Notes: generated by a model not told the origin, from the letters alone. DNA of 53,509 nucleotides from an uncultured Clostridia bacterium (GCA_944351415.1 CALVPQ010000009.1:1-53509); one strand, 5' to 3'; shown: positions 42,873 to 52,505, counted from the stretch's first letter. Translations and numbers: made by a program.

Positions 42873-43664
42873 TTATACATGTTTTTTTAAATTACGTTTT
42901 ATATAACCCATAAGCCCACGGTATTTATATGTGCAATCAAAGATTTTTTTTGAACCATTATGAATATTTTCGCTTAAAAGAGTAAATGCCCTTGCGCTTT
43001 CTATTGACTGAACTCTTCCACCAAGTGAGTTTGATGCCCCTATCGCATCATCTTCTGGAATAACACCAAGAAGGGGTAAATTCAGGGCTCGGACTATATT
43101 TTCAACACTCATCACCTCACCATTTAATAGTAAATCCCCACGCATTCTGTTTATGACTAACCCTTTATATTCAATATCATATTTGTCTAAAAGTCCAATA
43201 ACTTTATCAGCATCACGAATTGATGAAAGATGAGGAGTTACAACTATTAAGGCTTCGTTTGCGGGAAATACCGCTCTATGAAAGCCCGCTTCAACACCTG
43301 CTGGGCAATCTATTAGAATATAGTCAAAACTAGAGTCAAGTTGCTCTATAACACTTTTAATATGTTCGCCCATTATATTTGTTTTATTATAAGCATGAGC
43401 TGATGGAAGAATATAAAGTGATGAAATATTTTTATCTTGAACAAGAGCTTGTCTTGCTCTACATCTTCCCATTATAACATCTGTTATATCAAATACAACT
43501 TGTTCTTCAACCCCCATAACTACATCAAGATTGTTTAGCCCAATATCCACATCAAAAAGAACCACTCTAAACCCTAATTTCGCTAAATTTATACCTAAAT
43601 TTGCACATATTGTTGTTTTACCAACACCACCCTTTCCGCTTGTTAAAACAATCTTTCTTGCCAT
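42873..43664 (-). CDS. minD: Septum site-determining protein MinD
   Basis: MinD is a membrane-binding ATPase that helps place the division septum. The 263-residue product has the deviant Walker A motif GKGGVGKTT at residues 10-18, FDVDIGLNNLDVVMG near 38-52, ILIDCPAGVEAGF near 115 and VTPHLSSIRDADKVIGLL near 140. The C-terminal 16 residues (YRGLMGYIKRNLKKHV) form an amphipathic basic helix, the membrane-targeting sequence. No minC is adjacent. A possible minE lies 360 bp downstream. Confidence 0.94.
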   Translation of the reverse strand: MARKIVLTSGKGGVGKTTICANLGINLAKLGFRVVLFDVDIGLNNLDVVMGVEEQVVFDITDVIMGRCRARQALVQDKNISSLYILPSAHAYNKTNIMGEHIKSVIEQLDSSFDYILIDCPAGVEAGFHRAVFPANEALIVVTPHLSSIRDADKVIGLLDKYDIEYKGLVINRMRGDLLLNGEVMSVENIVRALNLPLLGVIPEDDAIGASNSLGGRVQSIESARAFTLLSENIHNGSKKIFDCTYKYRGLMGYIKRNLKKHV

Positions 43665-43770
43665 CTTTATCTCCTTGACTTTTATTTTATCAAAATAGGT
43701 TATATAAATAAAGCGAAGAAATGTCGTTTTACACTTAATTTTGTCTTATTTCGGTATTTAGTATAATAAA

Positions 43771-43800
43771 AAAAGATAGACAAATAAAAGTCTATCTTTT
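43771..43800 (-). terminator. Terminator of the MreB-like gene
   Basis: An 11-bp perfect stem (43771-43781 with 43790-43800) is followed on the minus strand by A/T-rich sequence with T residues. It lies right after the stop codon at 43802. Confidence 0.7.
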
Positions 43801-43801
43801 G

Positions 43802-44803
43802 TTATGTATTTTCATAAATTTTTTGCAAGAGTTCTGGGTCATCAAGAAGTTTTCCTGCACCCAAGATTGATACATTTTCGCCATCTTCTATTATCTTAAA
43901 TGGATAACGAAAGTTTTGCCTTAAATATTTATCTAGTCCTGCAATTTGGCTCATTCCACCAACAAATAGAACACCATTATTTATAATATCTGTTGTAATC
44001 TCTGGTGGTAATGATGTTATTGTTACATCAAGTGACCTTATAATTTCATCAAAAAATGGTTCTAAAACAACTAGTAAATCATTTGAAGAAATTATGTAAG
44101 AGCGAGGAACTTTGCTTTCTATATCAACCCCTGTGATTTCCATATTTAATGTATCGTTTGGATAAAGGCTACCTACTTCTTTTTTAAGCCTTTCGCTTGT
44201 TCCTAGTCCAATAACCAAGCCTTGATTATATGCTATTGTGTTCGCAATTGCAACATCAACAGCCCTTCCGCCAAGCCCAAGTGTTGCTCCTTTAATTATT
44301 GAATTCATATTTATTACAGCTATATCGGTGTTTGCACCACCAATATTAACTATCATATTGGTTTTTGTTGAACTTATATTCTTTCCAGCCCCAATACATG
44401 AACATATAACAGTTGGGATAAGAGTGACTTCTTTAAATCCAAGTTCATAGAGTAGTGACAAAAAAGGCTCTTTATCTTTCTGAGATAGCCCACAATTTAT
44501 AAGCACCATAATTGATTCTCTTTTCTTTTTTAGAGCTATTTTTTCAAAGAAATATTCAAGTAGTGCTTTTAAATACTCATAATTTTTTATTTGCCCATTT
44601 GAAATTGGACTGAAAACTTCAACACTATCATTTGTTTTGCCCATCATTTTTTTTGCTTCACTGCCAAGCCCTATAATTTGATAGCCCTGTGGAGTTGGCT
44701 CGGCAGCAACCAAAGTTGGTTCACAAAGAACAAAGCCATAATCTTTTACATAGATTTTTGTGTATGAACCACCTATTTCAATTGCACACTTACATTTATT
44801 CAT
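43802..44803 (-). CDS. MreB-family actin-like protein
   Basis: The 333-residue protein has the actin-type nucleotide fold: IEIGGSYTKIYVKDYG (phosphate 1), NMIVNIGGANTDIAVIN (phosphate 2) near residue 150, and GVLFVGGMSQIAGLDKYL (adenosine motif) near 285. SLPPEITTDIINNG precedes the latter, as in MreB. MreB forms membrane-attached filaments that organise wall growth. This copy differs from standard MreB at the first loop (IGGSYT instead of LGTANT), so it may be a specialised paralogue. It begins 12 bp after the HtrA-like gene, so they are probably co-transcribed. Confidence 0.85.
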   Translation of the reverse strand: MNKCKCAIEIGGSYTKIYVKDYGFVLCEPTLVAAEPTPQGYQIIGLGSEAKKMMGKTNDSVEVFSPISNGQIKNYEYLKALLEYFFEKIALKKKRESIMVLINCGLSQKDKEPFLSLLYELGFKEVTLIPTVICSCIGAGKNISSTKTNMIVNIGGANTDIAVINMNSIIKGATLGLGGRAVDVAIANTIAYNQGLVIGLGTSERLKKEVGSLYPNDTLNMEITGVDIESKVPRSYIISSNDLLVVLEPFFDEIIRSLDVTITSLPPEITTDIINNGVLFVGGMSQIAGLDKYLRQNFRYPFKIIEDGENVSILGAGKLLDDPELLQKIYENT

Positions 44804-44815
44804 AATATTCTCCCA

Positions 44816-46201
44816 TTAAAATTGTATTGTTATTTCATTCATCTGACTTGCATACTGATAACTTATTACCACTTGGTCCTCTGGCATAATAGTTATTAAC
44901 CTATATAATAATTCATTTCTATCAGATACTGCAAACGTTTCCCCATTTATTGATATTGATTTTATTATAGAATCTTGTGTGATGGCTGTGCTTTGTGAAA
45001 AACTATTGTTATTTGCTAGTATATATACCCCTTCTTCTTCAAAACTAAAGGCAGAGCTATAAGTTAAAACATTATAATAGTTACCATCAAATAAATATCT
45101 GTTTGATAAGCCGATATTTTCTAAAATTGTAAGTTGTTCTTCATGCAAAATTGACACGTAAGCTGCCTCGTTGCTATCTAAGCCTACAAGCCCTAGGTCT
45201 TCTAAGGTATAGATAATATAATCAGTGCCATACTCATTATTTGATATAATCCTATCAAGTGCTTGCATAACCGGATAAATTGGCACTGCACCATTCATCT
45301 GATTCCCATTTGTGCTTGAAACAGATGTGCTCATTGTTACAAGCCCAACAAGATTTCCTTTGCTATCAAATAATCCGCCACCTGAGTTGCCTGGTGTTAT
45401 ACCAAGACTTAAATCTATAACATCTTCATAAAGATTGTTTAAATATATAACTTCGTAGTAAACAGTATTAGCTGGAACACTTTCTTCACTTGACACACTC
45501 TCTAAAAGTCCTGAAAAACGATTAAAATAATAGTAGTATGCCATTGCTGTTGCCTGTGTTAAATCGTTATTGCTGGCAACATTACCAAAGGTTACCCTGT
45601 TTAAATACTGCATACTAAGTGGTGTGCCAATTGTGAAAACTTCTTCAATATCGAGTTTATCTTCACTTGAACAGTAAATAGAACGGTCTGCCATTCTTAT
45701 AAAATCAAGCTCTATCTCACTGCTATAAAGAATTGCTACATCAAAGTTCCTATTTGACCATAAAACACTTGCTTGATATTCACTTTCATCTTCCGTTACA
45801 ATTGTTATAGATATATTTGAGTAGTTTTCATCATAAACCCAATCTATTACATGATAATTTGTGACTATATAACTTCCTTCTTTAACCATGATACCATCAA
45901 GCTTTGAATAAATTGATGAATAACCTGTTGATGCCACACATATTCCACTGCCTTGTGATGTATAACTGGCTGATAATTCGTTATCATAGGCACTTACTCT
46001 TATAGCTACACTTGCATTATCTCGATAGAGTTTTGATATTTCTTGAAGCGTCATATCTTCTGTGATTTGGTCGTTAAGGCAATAGGTTTGAGAGCTTGTT
46101 TTATCACTTAAAATTGGCAAAAGAAAAGCTGATGCTAAAAATGATAGCACAAGAACAAGTATTAAAGTTAAAACAATCATCATATAGCTTTGTTTATTCA
46201 T
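44816..46201 (-). CDS. HtrA-like trypsin-family serine protease, membrane anchored
   Basis: A hydrophobic N-terminal anchor (residues 7-30) exports the protein. The catalytic triad reads TNYHV (His 117), NFDVAIL (Asp 154) and GNSGGGLF (Ser 273), the trypsin/HtrA order. Between Asp and Ser an unusually long loop of Tyr, Ser and Glu residues (about 210-265) is inserted. The C-terminal 60 or so residues (IKSISINGETFAVSDRNELLYRL) look like a PDZ core. HtrA proteins degrade or refold misfolded exported proteins. It lies immediately upstream of the MreB-like gene. Confidence 0.87.
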   Translation of the reverse strand: MNKQSYMMIVLTLILVLVLSFLASAFLLPILSDKTSSQTYCLNDQITEDMTLQEISKLYRDNASVAIRVSAYDNELSASYTSQGSGICVASTGYSSIYSKLDGIMVKEGSYIVTNYHVIDWVYDENYSNISITIVTEDESEYQASVLWSNRNFDVAILYSSEIELDFIRMADRSIYCSSEDKLDIEEVFTIGTPLSMQYLNRVTFGNVASNNDLTQATAMAYYYYFNRFSGLLESVSSEESVPANTVYYEVIYLNNLYEDVIDLSLGITPGNSGGGLFDSKGNLVGLVTMSTSVSSTNGNQMNGAVPIYPVMQALDRIISNNEYGTDYIIYTLEDLGLVGLDSNEAAYVSILHEEQLTILENIGLSNRYLFDGNYYNVLTYSSAFSFEEEGVYILANNNSFSQSTAITQDSIIKSISINGETFAVSDRNELLYRLITIMPEDQVVISYQYASQMNEITIQF

Positions 46202-46292
46202 AAACTCTTTCCTTTTCTATTTCCCCTTTTTTATATTTTTTGTTGATTTATATATTTTATTACTATTAAAATTAAATGTTGCTTTTAATGAT

Positions 46293-46316
46293 AAAAAGGC
46301 ATTCTTTATAAATGCC
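46293..46316 (-). terminator. Terminator after the Ppx/GppA-like gene
   Basis: A short 6-bp stem GGCATT / AATGCC on the minus strand is followed by five T residues, a few bases after the stop codon at 46324. Confidence 0.55.
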
Positions 46317-46323
46317 CCTTACC

Positions 46324-47805
46324 TTAAATTATTTGTAAACTTTTCTTGTATACTTTTCTGTAATCTTGGGCAACCTTCATTCCCTCAAGTATTTCATAAG
46401 TTGCATCACCTTCAACAACTGTTTTCATAATAATTGAATCGCCTAAAATATCACAAACTATATCTTGAATAATTGGTTTGTGTGATGCATTAAGAGCAAC
46501 TGCAAGTTTTACAATTATGCCTAGCTTTCTTACTGCATCGAGGTCTTCTTCTGTTAATATATCTTTATATTTTATCCAATCATTAAGAGAAAAATCATCT
46601 AGGTTTTGGCATCTGCAAATAAAACCTGCTATAAGAAGTTCTCTATGAGTGACACCTGCAAGGTCTGAAAATACTATTTTTTCAAAACCATACTTAGAAT
46701 AGTTTTCACTGTTGATACACTTGCCACTATCATACATAAATGATGCTATTCTTAGTGGTTTTACATAAAATCTTGGTAGTTTATGCATTACTTTAAGTTG
46801 TTTAAAAAGAATTGTTGCCATATTATATACATGACTATTTATTGAAAATTCATCATTATTAAATTCATAATAACTTTCTAGTGAATTTGATAAAAGGTCG
46901 TTAAATTTTTCTTGGCTTGCATTTAAAATATTTATTTGCAAAAGTCCTGCTCTTAAATTTGCTGTTGAAATTGTTATTTCTTTGATTGATAAAGCCTCAA
47001 AAATAGCTTTAATTATCACAAGCCCTATCATAATTCTATCAGCATTATCATAATCTATACCCTTAATTTTCTTAATCTTATCAAGGTCTAGCTCTTCAAC
47101 AAATTGATACGTTTTTTCCATATTTGAAGAGGATAATTGAAAATTATTATCTACGTCAAGTGGATAACGTTGAATTTTCTTTGCAATTCTTCCAAGTGAT
47201 ATAAAACTGTCTCCAAGCCCTACAAATTTGCTATCTTCATCTAACTCTTGCAAAATTCCGTCAAGGATTATCTTTTTCTTTATTTCTTCTATTGTTTTAT
47301 TGTTATCCCCTTCTAGCTTTGTATTGTATGTTCCAAAAGGTAATATGCTACTATTAAGTATGGCACGTCTGTTATACTTTACAATATATGATACATAAGC
47401 CCCAACATATACAAACACACCCTTTGCACTATCTATGCTATTAACAACTGCATTGAATAAATTTTTAATATAATCCTCATCGCTGAGTATTACAAAATTA
47501 AGGCCTGTATTATTATAAATTTCATCTAAAAAACCTCTATAATTTCTTGCCTTTAAAACTACATTTGTGGTTACTGATATTATCTTGCCTACACCATAGC
47601 TTTCTATCATCTTTCGGTATACCTTAAGAACATCTAAAAGTTCATTCTTCGTGTTAGGATTTAAAAGTTCGTCTTTATCAAGTTCCTCACCAAGCGCAAC
47701 ATTCTGATTTTTATATAGCGAAAGCATACTTTTTCCGTTGCTAATTTTATATATAGATAATTTTAATGCCTTTTCATTAAGCTCAATTATTGCTACTTTT
47801 TCCAT
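46324..47805 (-). CDS. Degenerate Ppx/GppA-like (exopolyphosphatase family) protein
   Basis: The 493-residue protein follows the Ppx/GppA layout. The actin-like N-terminal domain reads VAIIELNEKALKLSIYKI, where true enzymes have DIGSNS-type sequence. A second phosphate loop reads GVFVYVGAYVSYIVKY, where the family has DIGGGSTE. ISTANLRAGLLQ near residue 285 fits the family VSxxGLREGLL. The C-terminal helical HD-like domain (about 310-490) has ADNSH-type ligands partly replaced. The catalytic loops look lost, so it may be a regulatory pseudoenzyme, perhaps sensing (p)ppGpp or polyphosphate; this is inference. Its start overlaps the ferredoxin stop by 23 bp. Confidence 0.72.
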   Translation of the reverse strand: MEKVAIIELNEKALKLSIYKISNGKSMLSLYKNQNVALGEELDKDELLNPNTKNELLDVLKVYRKMIESYGVGKIISVTTNVVLKARNYRGFLDEIYNNTGLNFVILSDEDYIKNLFNAVVNSIDSAKGVFVYVGAYVSYIVKYNRRAILNSSILPFGTYNTKLEGDNNKTIEEIKKKIILDGILQELDEDSKFVGLGDSFISLGRIAKKIQRYPLDVDNNFQLSSSNMEKTYQFVEELDLDKIKKIKGIDYDNADRIMIGLVIIKAIFEALSIKEITISTANLRAGLLQINILNASQEKFNDLLSNSLESYYEFNNDEFSINSHVYNMATILFKQLKVMHKLPRFYVKPLRIASFMYDSGKCINSENYSKYGFEKIVFSDLAGVTHRELLIAGFICRCQNLDDFSLNDWIKYKDILTEEDLDAVRKLGIIVKLAVALNASHKPIIQDIVCDILGDSIIMKTVVEGDATYEILEGMKVAQDYRKVYKKSLQII

Positions 47806-47980
47806 TTTTACCTCTACTTAAATCTATAGCTTCAACTGGACAACTTGCTTGACAAGCCCCACATCTTATGCACTTATTTGTGTCTATTAAAGCCTTGCCG
47901 TCGCTGTCAAAACTTATTGCTCCAACAGGGCAAATTGCAACACAAGTTCCGCAACCTATACATTTTGTTTTGTCTACCAC
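47783..47980 (-). CDS. 2[4Fe-4S] ferredoxin
   Basis: The 65-residue protein has two complete cluster motifs: CIGCGTCVAICP at residues 7-18 and CIRCGACQASCP at 37-48, the clostridial low-potential electron carrier pattern. I choose the GTG start at 47980. GGAGG lies at 47990-47994, nine bases before it, and the upstream ATG at 48013 would place that site inside the gene. The neighbours are the two TauE-like genes upstream and the Ppx-like gene, which it overlaps by 23 bp. Its partner is unknown. Confidence 0.93.
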   Translation of the reverse strand: MVDKTKCIGCGTCVAICPVGAISFDSDGKALIDTNKCIRCGACQASCPVEAIDLSRGKNGKSSNN

Positions 47981-48032
47981 TTTAGTAATCCTCCGTCTGA
48001 GACATTTTAGCACATTTTTGCAAGAAAGTAAA

Positions 48033-48407
48033 CTAATTTTTAAACACTTTTATAACTTCAAATATAGATAATATACATAAGAAGATGCCAAAGGCTATTT
48101 TTAACACTTTGCTAGGTAAAAAACTTGCAAGACATGCTGATAAACAAGAAAAAATAATACCACTTATGATGATATATAATATACCTTTCGTTTGCAAATA
48201 TCCATTCTTATAATGAATGATAAGTGCAAAGACTGCCATCACTAAAAATGACACCAAATTTATTCCTTGACAAAGTTTTTGGTCAAGCCCTAGAAATATC
48301 GTAAGTAGTGGTATTAAAATAGTTCCGCCACCCATACCAAGTCCGCCAAAAATCCCCGCTAAAAAACCAAATAAAATATATAAAAATATCGTTAAATATA
48401 TGCTCAT
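48033..48407 (-). CDS. TauE/SafE-type membrane protein, C-terminal half-size subunit
   Basis: The 124-residue protein has four membrane segments and the family glycine signature GGLGMGGGTILIPLL near residue 21. TauE/SafE (TSUP) transporters, which move small organic or sulfur anions, are normally about 250 residues with two such halves. Here the halves are separate genes: this one and the next, overlapping by ATGA at 48404-48407. They probably form a heterodimer. The substrate is unknown. Confidence 0.8.
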   Translation of the reverse strand: MSIYLTIFLYILFGFLAGIFGGLGMGGGTILIPLLTIFLGLDQKLCQGINLVSFLVMAVFALIIHYKNGYLQTKGILYIIISGIIFSCLSACLASFLPSKVLKIAFGIFLCILSIFEVIKVFKN

Positions 48408-48934
48408 ATTATAAGTTTCACACCCCCTACAAACATGATTAAAGCAAAAATAAATCTTATTGCCTTAGGTGGCAAAAACTTTAAAGCAAAAGCTCCGAGA
48501 AGTCCACCAGCAACAACACCAAGCCCTATTGTTATAAGTGGAAAGGATTTTATGTAGCCATTGATAACATATATAAAGGCTGAAATTAAGCTTAATGGAA
48601 AAATAACAGCTATTGCAGTTGCATGCGATTGTTTGGCATCAAGCGATAACACTTTTTGAAGTATTGGCACACATACAATACCACCGCCACCACCAAAAAA
48701 ACCATTTAAAAAACCTATTATCATGCCACTTAACAAAAGTAAAAACTTCTCTTTTTTAGAAAAATTTTTGACGTTTTTTGACGAATTTGATTTATTTTCT
48801 TTTTTATTCCTTTCTTTCGGCAAATTTTGCATGACAATTTTATTTTTTCTTAGCTTTTTTATTATATTGTTGCTAGGTTTTGCACAATTTAAGTTAAAAC
48901 ATATTTCTTTTATACACAAATTACTTTTTGCCAT
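48404..48934 (-). CDS. TauE/SafE-type membrane protein, N-terminal half-size subunit with a basic tail
   Basis: The 176-residue protein has about 65 basic and polar residues at the N-terminus, then four membrane segments. FLNGFFGGGGGIVCVPIL near residue 75 is the half-site signature, followed by KQSHATAIAVIFPLSLISAF. The N-terminal region contains a CFNLNC pair. No good ribosome binding site precedes ATG 48934 or the internal ATG at 48832, so the start is uncertain. It is coupled to the next half-size gene by a 4-bp overlap. Confidence 0.75.
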   Translation of the reverse strand: MAKSNLCIKEICFNLNCAKPSNNIIKKLRKNKIVMQNLPKERNKKENKSNSSKNVKNFSKKEKFLLLLSGMIIGFLNGFFGGGGGIVCVPILQKVLSLDAKQSHATAIAVIFPLSLISAFIYVINGYIKSFPLITIGLGVVAGGLLGAFALKFLPPKAIRFIFALIMFVGGVKLII

Positions 48935-48966
48935 ACAATTATTATAAATAAATATGTAAAAATTAT

Positions 48967-48995
48967 TTGATTATAAAGAAAAAATGTTGTATACT
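48967..48995 (+). promoter_or_regulatory. Predicted promoter of the 1139-residue surface protein gene
   Basis: TTGATT (48967-48972) and TATACT (48990-48995) are separated by 17 bases, giving a leader of about 80 nt before ATG 49081. Confidence 0.65.
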
Positions 48996-49080
48996 ACTAA
49001 GGTAAATGTCTACGGCATATTTCAGGATATTCCATGGTTTTATGCTAAGATTACTTAATTATCATTTAAAAGGTGGATTT

Positions 49081-52000
49081 ATGATTAAAACTAGAAATAA
49101 ACTTAAGTCAACTAGAACTAAACTTTTAAAATTATGTGTTGCTTTCTTGTTCCCTTTTACTTTAATTGGTGGACTTTTTTCTATTACATCTCAAACTAAT
49201 GCAGTAAGTGCTGATTATGTGCCATCTTATCAAGAAAATGTTAGTGTGACTAATGCTTCCTTTGAAGAAGGTTCAACACCTTATGCAACTGGCAATTCCC
49301 TTTCTGGGTGGACTGCTATTGAATCAAGTTCTACCGCTCAAGGTATGCTTATAGATGTTGGTTCTGGCACTTCAAGTGATGGAAGCGCTAACACAACATT
49401 TTCTAATAATCAAGAAATTTATATGCTTCAATCTAACCCTGGCTCTTGGGGCGATGATGATAGCAGAATTTTAATGATTAATTCAAAGCAAAATAGCGAT
49501 GACCACAATATCTATGCATCTAAAGGTTATAGGTCAAGTTCAATTACACTTGAAGCCAACTCTTATTATAGATTTTCTGTTGCTGTTAAAACACTGCCTA
49601 ATGGTGATGATAGCGCTTATGCTTCAGTTTATGTTTCAGGCCTTGTTGATAAAGATAATGAACAAGTTGAAGTTGGTGTTGAAAACATTACTTCAAATGT
49701 TTGGAATGAGTATTTCATCTTTGTTGCTACCGGTGATGAAAGTCAAACTGTTACTGTTGACCTTTATTTAGGCGGTAACGATGCTATGACTAGCACTGGT
49801 GTTGTGTTCTTTGATGAAGTTAATGTTAATAGATATTCTGAAAATGCTTTCTATGAATCCTGTTATGATGATTTTGGATATGTAGGCGAAGATACACTTA
49901 ATAATCTAGATAATAGATATTGCTTTGTTATTGATGCTTTGCGTGATAACTCTGCCCTTATTGACACAACTGGGTATAACTTTGATTTTGAAGATACAAT
50001 AACTTCTTCAAACACCCTAGGAGAAAGCTGGACTAGAATTGGAAATTCTCATGGTCATGCAATTATCACTTCAAGCATGAATAATGACTTTACAAAATTG
50101 ACAGGTGGCTATTCTTATGTGGGTTATGACCTTAGTTATGCAAATAGCCAAGTTTTAACTCTATTTACAGATGAAGATGGTGGCTATGTTGGTGTGGAGT
50201 CTAAACCTTTTGATGTTAAAGCACACGGAATTTATAAGATTTCAGTTAATATGAAGGTTTCTGACACAATTTCAAGTGGTTCTTTCTATGTTAAAGTTCA
50301 AGAAAATGACACAATTTATAGTCTTTATCCTAACCTTTTAACAGATGATGAAGATAATGATGATAATACACTTGAATACTATGAACTTCAAAGTGGTCAA
50401 ACTAGTGGTTATACTTCTAACAATCAAAATGATTTTACTAACGATTATCAAACAATTGAAATTTATGTTAAAGCTCATTCATTATATGATAGTTCGATAA
50501 ATATTCAACTTTGGCTTGGTGACTCTTCTACTACCGCTAATGGTTGTGTTGTTGTTGATAACCTATCAATTGAATATGCTACAGAAGAAGAGTTTGCAGC
50601 AGCTTCAAATAGTGTTGAACTTCTTTCCTTCTCTTCAACCCCTTCAGGAATAGCAAATCCTTACTTTAATGAAGCAAACAACAATACTTATGCTTTAAAC
50701 TATCCAATTGCCGCTTCTGATTGGACAACTGCTATTGAAAATGAAAATTATAATGAAAGCGGAATTTTATATCTTTATAATAATGAACATTATAAGGAAA
50801 CTTACTCTGGTAAATATAGCTGGGCTGGGAATTACCCTGGTCACCCTGATAATACAACTGGTATTGACCTGCCAAATAATGTTTATATGATGTATAATAA
50901 CAGAAACAGTTATCAATCAATCACATCGGCAAGTTATAACCTTGCAAGCAACTCATACTATAAACTTTCATTTGATTATTACAACCAAGATAGAACTGGG
51001 CTTAACCCTTCTGAAATAAAAGTTGAAGTGATTGATGGAAATGGTATCACCCTATTTTCACAAGCCGGAATTGCTAGCACAAACCTTTGGAATACTATGA
51101 ATATCTATTTCCACACTGCTGAAACTGTTTCTCACGATATTCAAGTTGTTGTTTCTCTTGGAAGCGGAGATGCTAAAGTTGGTGGGCTTGTTTATCTTGA
51201 TAACTTTATTGTTGAAAGTTCTAGCGAGAACGAATTTAACTCCTCTGATGCATATTTTAAAGCAGACTTAACTGATTATTATCTTAACTTAACTGTTAAT
51301 GGAGAAATCTCTAATGAAATTCAAGAATCACCTGCTTACAATTTAAGCATTGACCAAATATATGACTCTAATTTAACAGATGCTGATGAATTAGATTGTG
51401 CAGTAGCCGGCATCATAAGTGGAAGTGATAATCCTTATGGAGAAGAATACATTATAGACGATTCAAATTATATTGCTATTCAAACAAAATATGCAAGCAG
51501 TGCCACACTCACCTCCGCCTACACGGTATCGCTAACAGCTGACACCTATTATAAATTGACTTTTGACCTGGCAACTATATTTAATGATTCAGCAGCAAAT
51601 GCAAGCACTGATGAGCATAATTGTGCTTATGGTGTGACTGTTGCCGTTGATGGATATGATGCAATAACTGAAATTGTTAATGATGGACAACTTCTTCAGT
51701 ATTCAATCTATCTTAGTGCTGACGCTGATTCTACCCCTACTATTGCATTTACTCTTGTTTCTGATTGTTATGAAACTCTTGGGCTTGCACTTATCACTCA
51801 TTTAGACCTGACACCAGTAGATGAAACTGAATGGACAAATGCAAGCATCTCACCTTTATATAATCAGCGAGTATTTGTTGCAGATGCTAGTGCTACGGCA
51901 GAAGATGATACAACTGATGAAGATACATCTGATGATACAACTGATGACACAACTGTTGATAATACCGCTTGGCTTACTATTCCTTCAATAATATTTGCTG

Positions 52001-52500
52001 TTGCTATTATTGTTGCTGTTGTTGGATTTGCTTTAAGACATGTTAAAGTTAAGAAAATTGAAAGAATTAGAAAGGAAAGTTATGACAGAAAACTATCTGC
52101 TAACCATGACGTAATCCTTGTTGAAGCTCAAAAGAGAAGAGATAAAGAGCTTGCTGACCTTATGCAGGCTAAAAAGATTCTTGAAAGTGACAAGGCTAAA
52201 CTTGAACAAGAACATAAAGATTTTGTTAAAGAAAGTCAACTCAATAGCAAAGGCAAACTTTCTAGAGAACTTGAAAAAGAACTTAAAGCTTATAACCTTA
52301 ATATCATTAGAGTTGATGAAAAAATCAATATTATAAAAGAAAAGATTGACACTGTTATGTCAGCTGACTACCTGCTCTCACTAGAGAGAAAGATTGTTGC
52401 TGAAGAAGATGATGCCTACAAAAAAGAGAAGAAAGCTTATAAAGCAAGTCTTAAAAATAAAGACGTGACTCAAAACTCAAGTGATGACAGTGAAAATTAA
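49081..52500 (+). CDS. Large surface protein with repeated carbohydrate-binding-like modules and cytoplasmic coiled coil
   Basis: The 1139-residue protein has a signal peptide (residues 1-41, basic then hydrophobic, ending near TNAVSA). Four or so beta-sandwich modules follow that resemble carbohydrate-binding modules. Each has a FEE or FNEANN-type start, a Trp, a Tyr-rich SYYKLSF or SYYRFSV strand and a final DNLSIE or DEVNVN strand. A Thr/Asp-rich spacer (about 940-962) leads to a membrane helix (about 963-990). A charged coiled coil of about 150 residues inside the cell is rich in Lys and Glu. ATG 49081 follows AAAGGTGG and is preferred to an in-frame codon at 49006. It may link a sugar-rich surface to an internal partner. 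Confidence 0.75.
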   Translation: MIKTRNKLKSTRTKLLKLCVAFLFPFTLIGGLFSITSQTNAVSADYVPSYQENVSVTNASFEEGSTPYATGNSLSGWTAIESSSTAQGMLIDVGSGTSSDGSANTTFSNNQEIYMLQSNPGSWGDDDSRILMINSKQNSDDHNIYASKGYRSSSITLEANSYYRFSVAVKTLPNGDDSAYASVYVSGLVDKDNEQVEVGVENITSNVWNEYFIFVATGDESQTVTVDLYLGGNDAMTSTGVVFFDEVNVNRYSENAFYESCYDDFGYVGEDTLNNLDNRYCFVIDALRDNSALIDTTGYNFDFEDTITSSNTLGESWTRIGNSHGHAIITSSMNNDFTKLTGGYSYVGYDLSYANSQVLTLFTDEDGGYVGVESKPFDVKAHGIYKISVNMKVSDTISSGSFYVKVQENDTIYSLYPNLLTDDEDNDDNTLEYYELQSGQTSGYTSNNQNDFTNDYQTIEIYVKAHSLYDSSINIQLWLGDSSTTANGCVVVDNLSIEYATEEEFAAASNSVELLSFSSTPSGIANPYFNEANNNTYALNYPIAASDWTTAIENENYNESGILYLYNNEHYKETYSGKYSWAGNYPGHPDNTTGIDLPNNVYMMYNNRNSYQSITSASYNLASNSYYKLSFDYYNQDRTGLNPSEIKVEVIDGNGITLFSQAGIASTNLWNTMNIYFHTAETVSHDIQVVVSLGSGDAKVGGLVYLDNFIVESSSENEFNSSDAYFKADLTDYYLNLTVNGEISNEIQESPAYNLSIDQIYDSNLTDADELDCAVAGIISGSDNPYGEEYIIDDSNYIAIQTKYASSATLTSAYTVSLTADTYYKLTFDLATIFNDSAANASTDEHNCAYGVTVAVDGYDAITEIVNDGQLLQYSIYLSADADSTPTIAFTLVSDCYETLGLALITHLDLTPVDETEWTNASISPLYNQRVFVADASATAEDDTTDEDTSDDTTDDTTVDNTAWLTIPSIIFAVAIIVAVVGFALRHVKVKKIERIRKESYDRKLSANHDVILVEAQKRRDKELADLMQAKKILESDKAKLEQEHKDFVKESQLNSKGKLSRELEKELKAYNLNIIRVDEKINIIKEKIDTVMSADYLLSLERKIVAEEDDAYKKEKKAYKASLKNKDVTQNSSDDSEN

Positions 52501-52505
52501 AGTCT

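Noticed and set aside
49006-49080. Upstream extension of the large surface protein to an ATG at 49006
   Set aside because: It adds residues before the signal peptide, and the AAAGGTGG site precedes ATG 49081.
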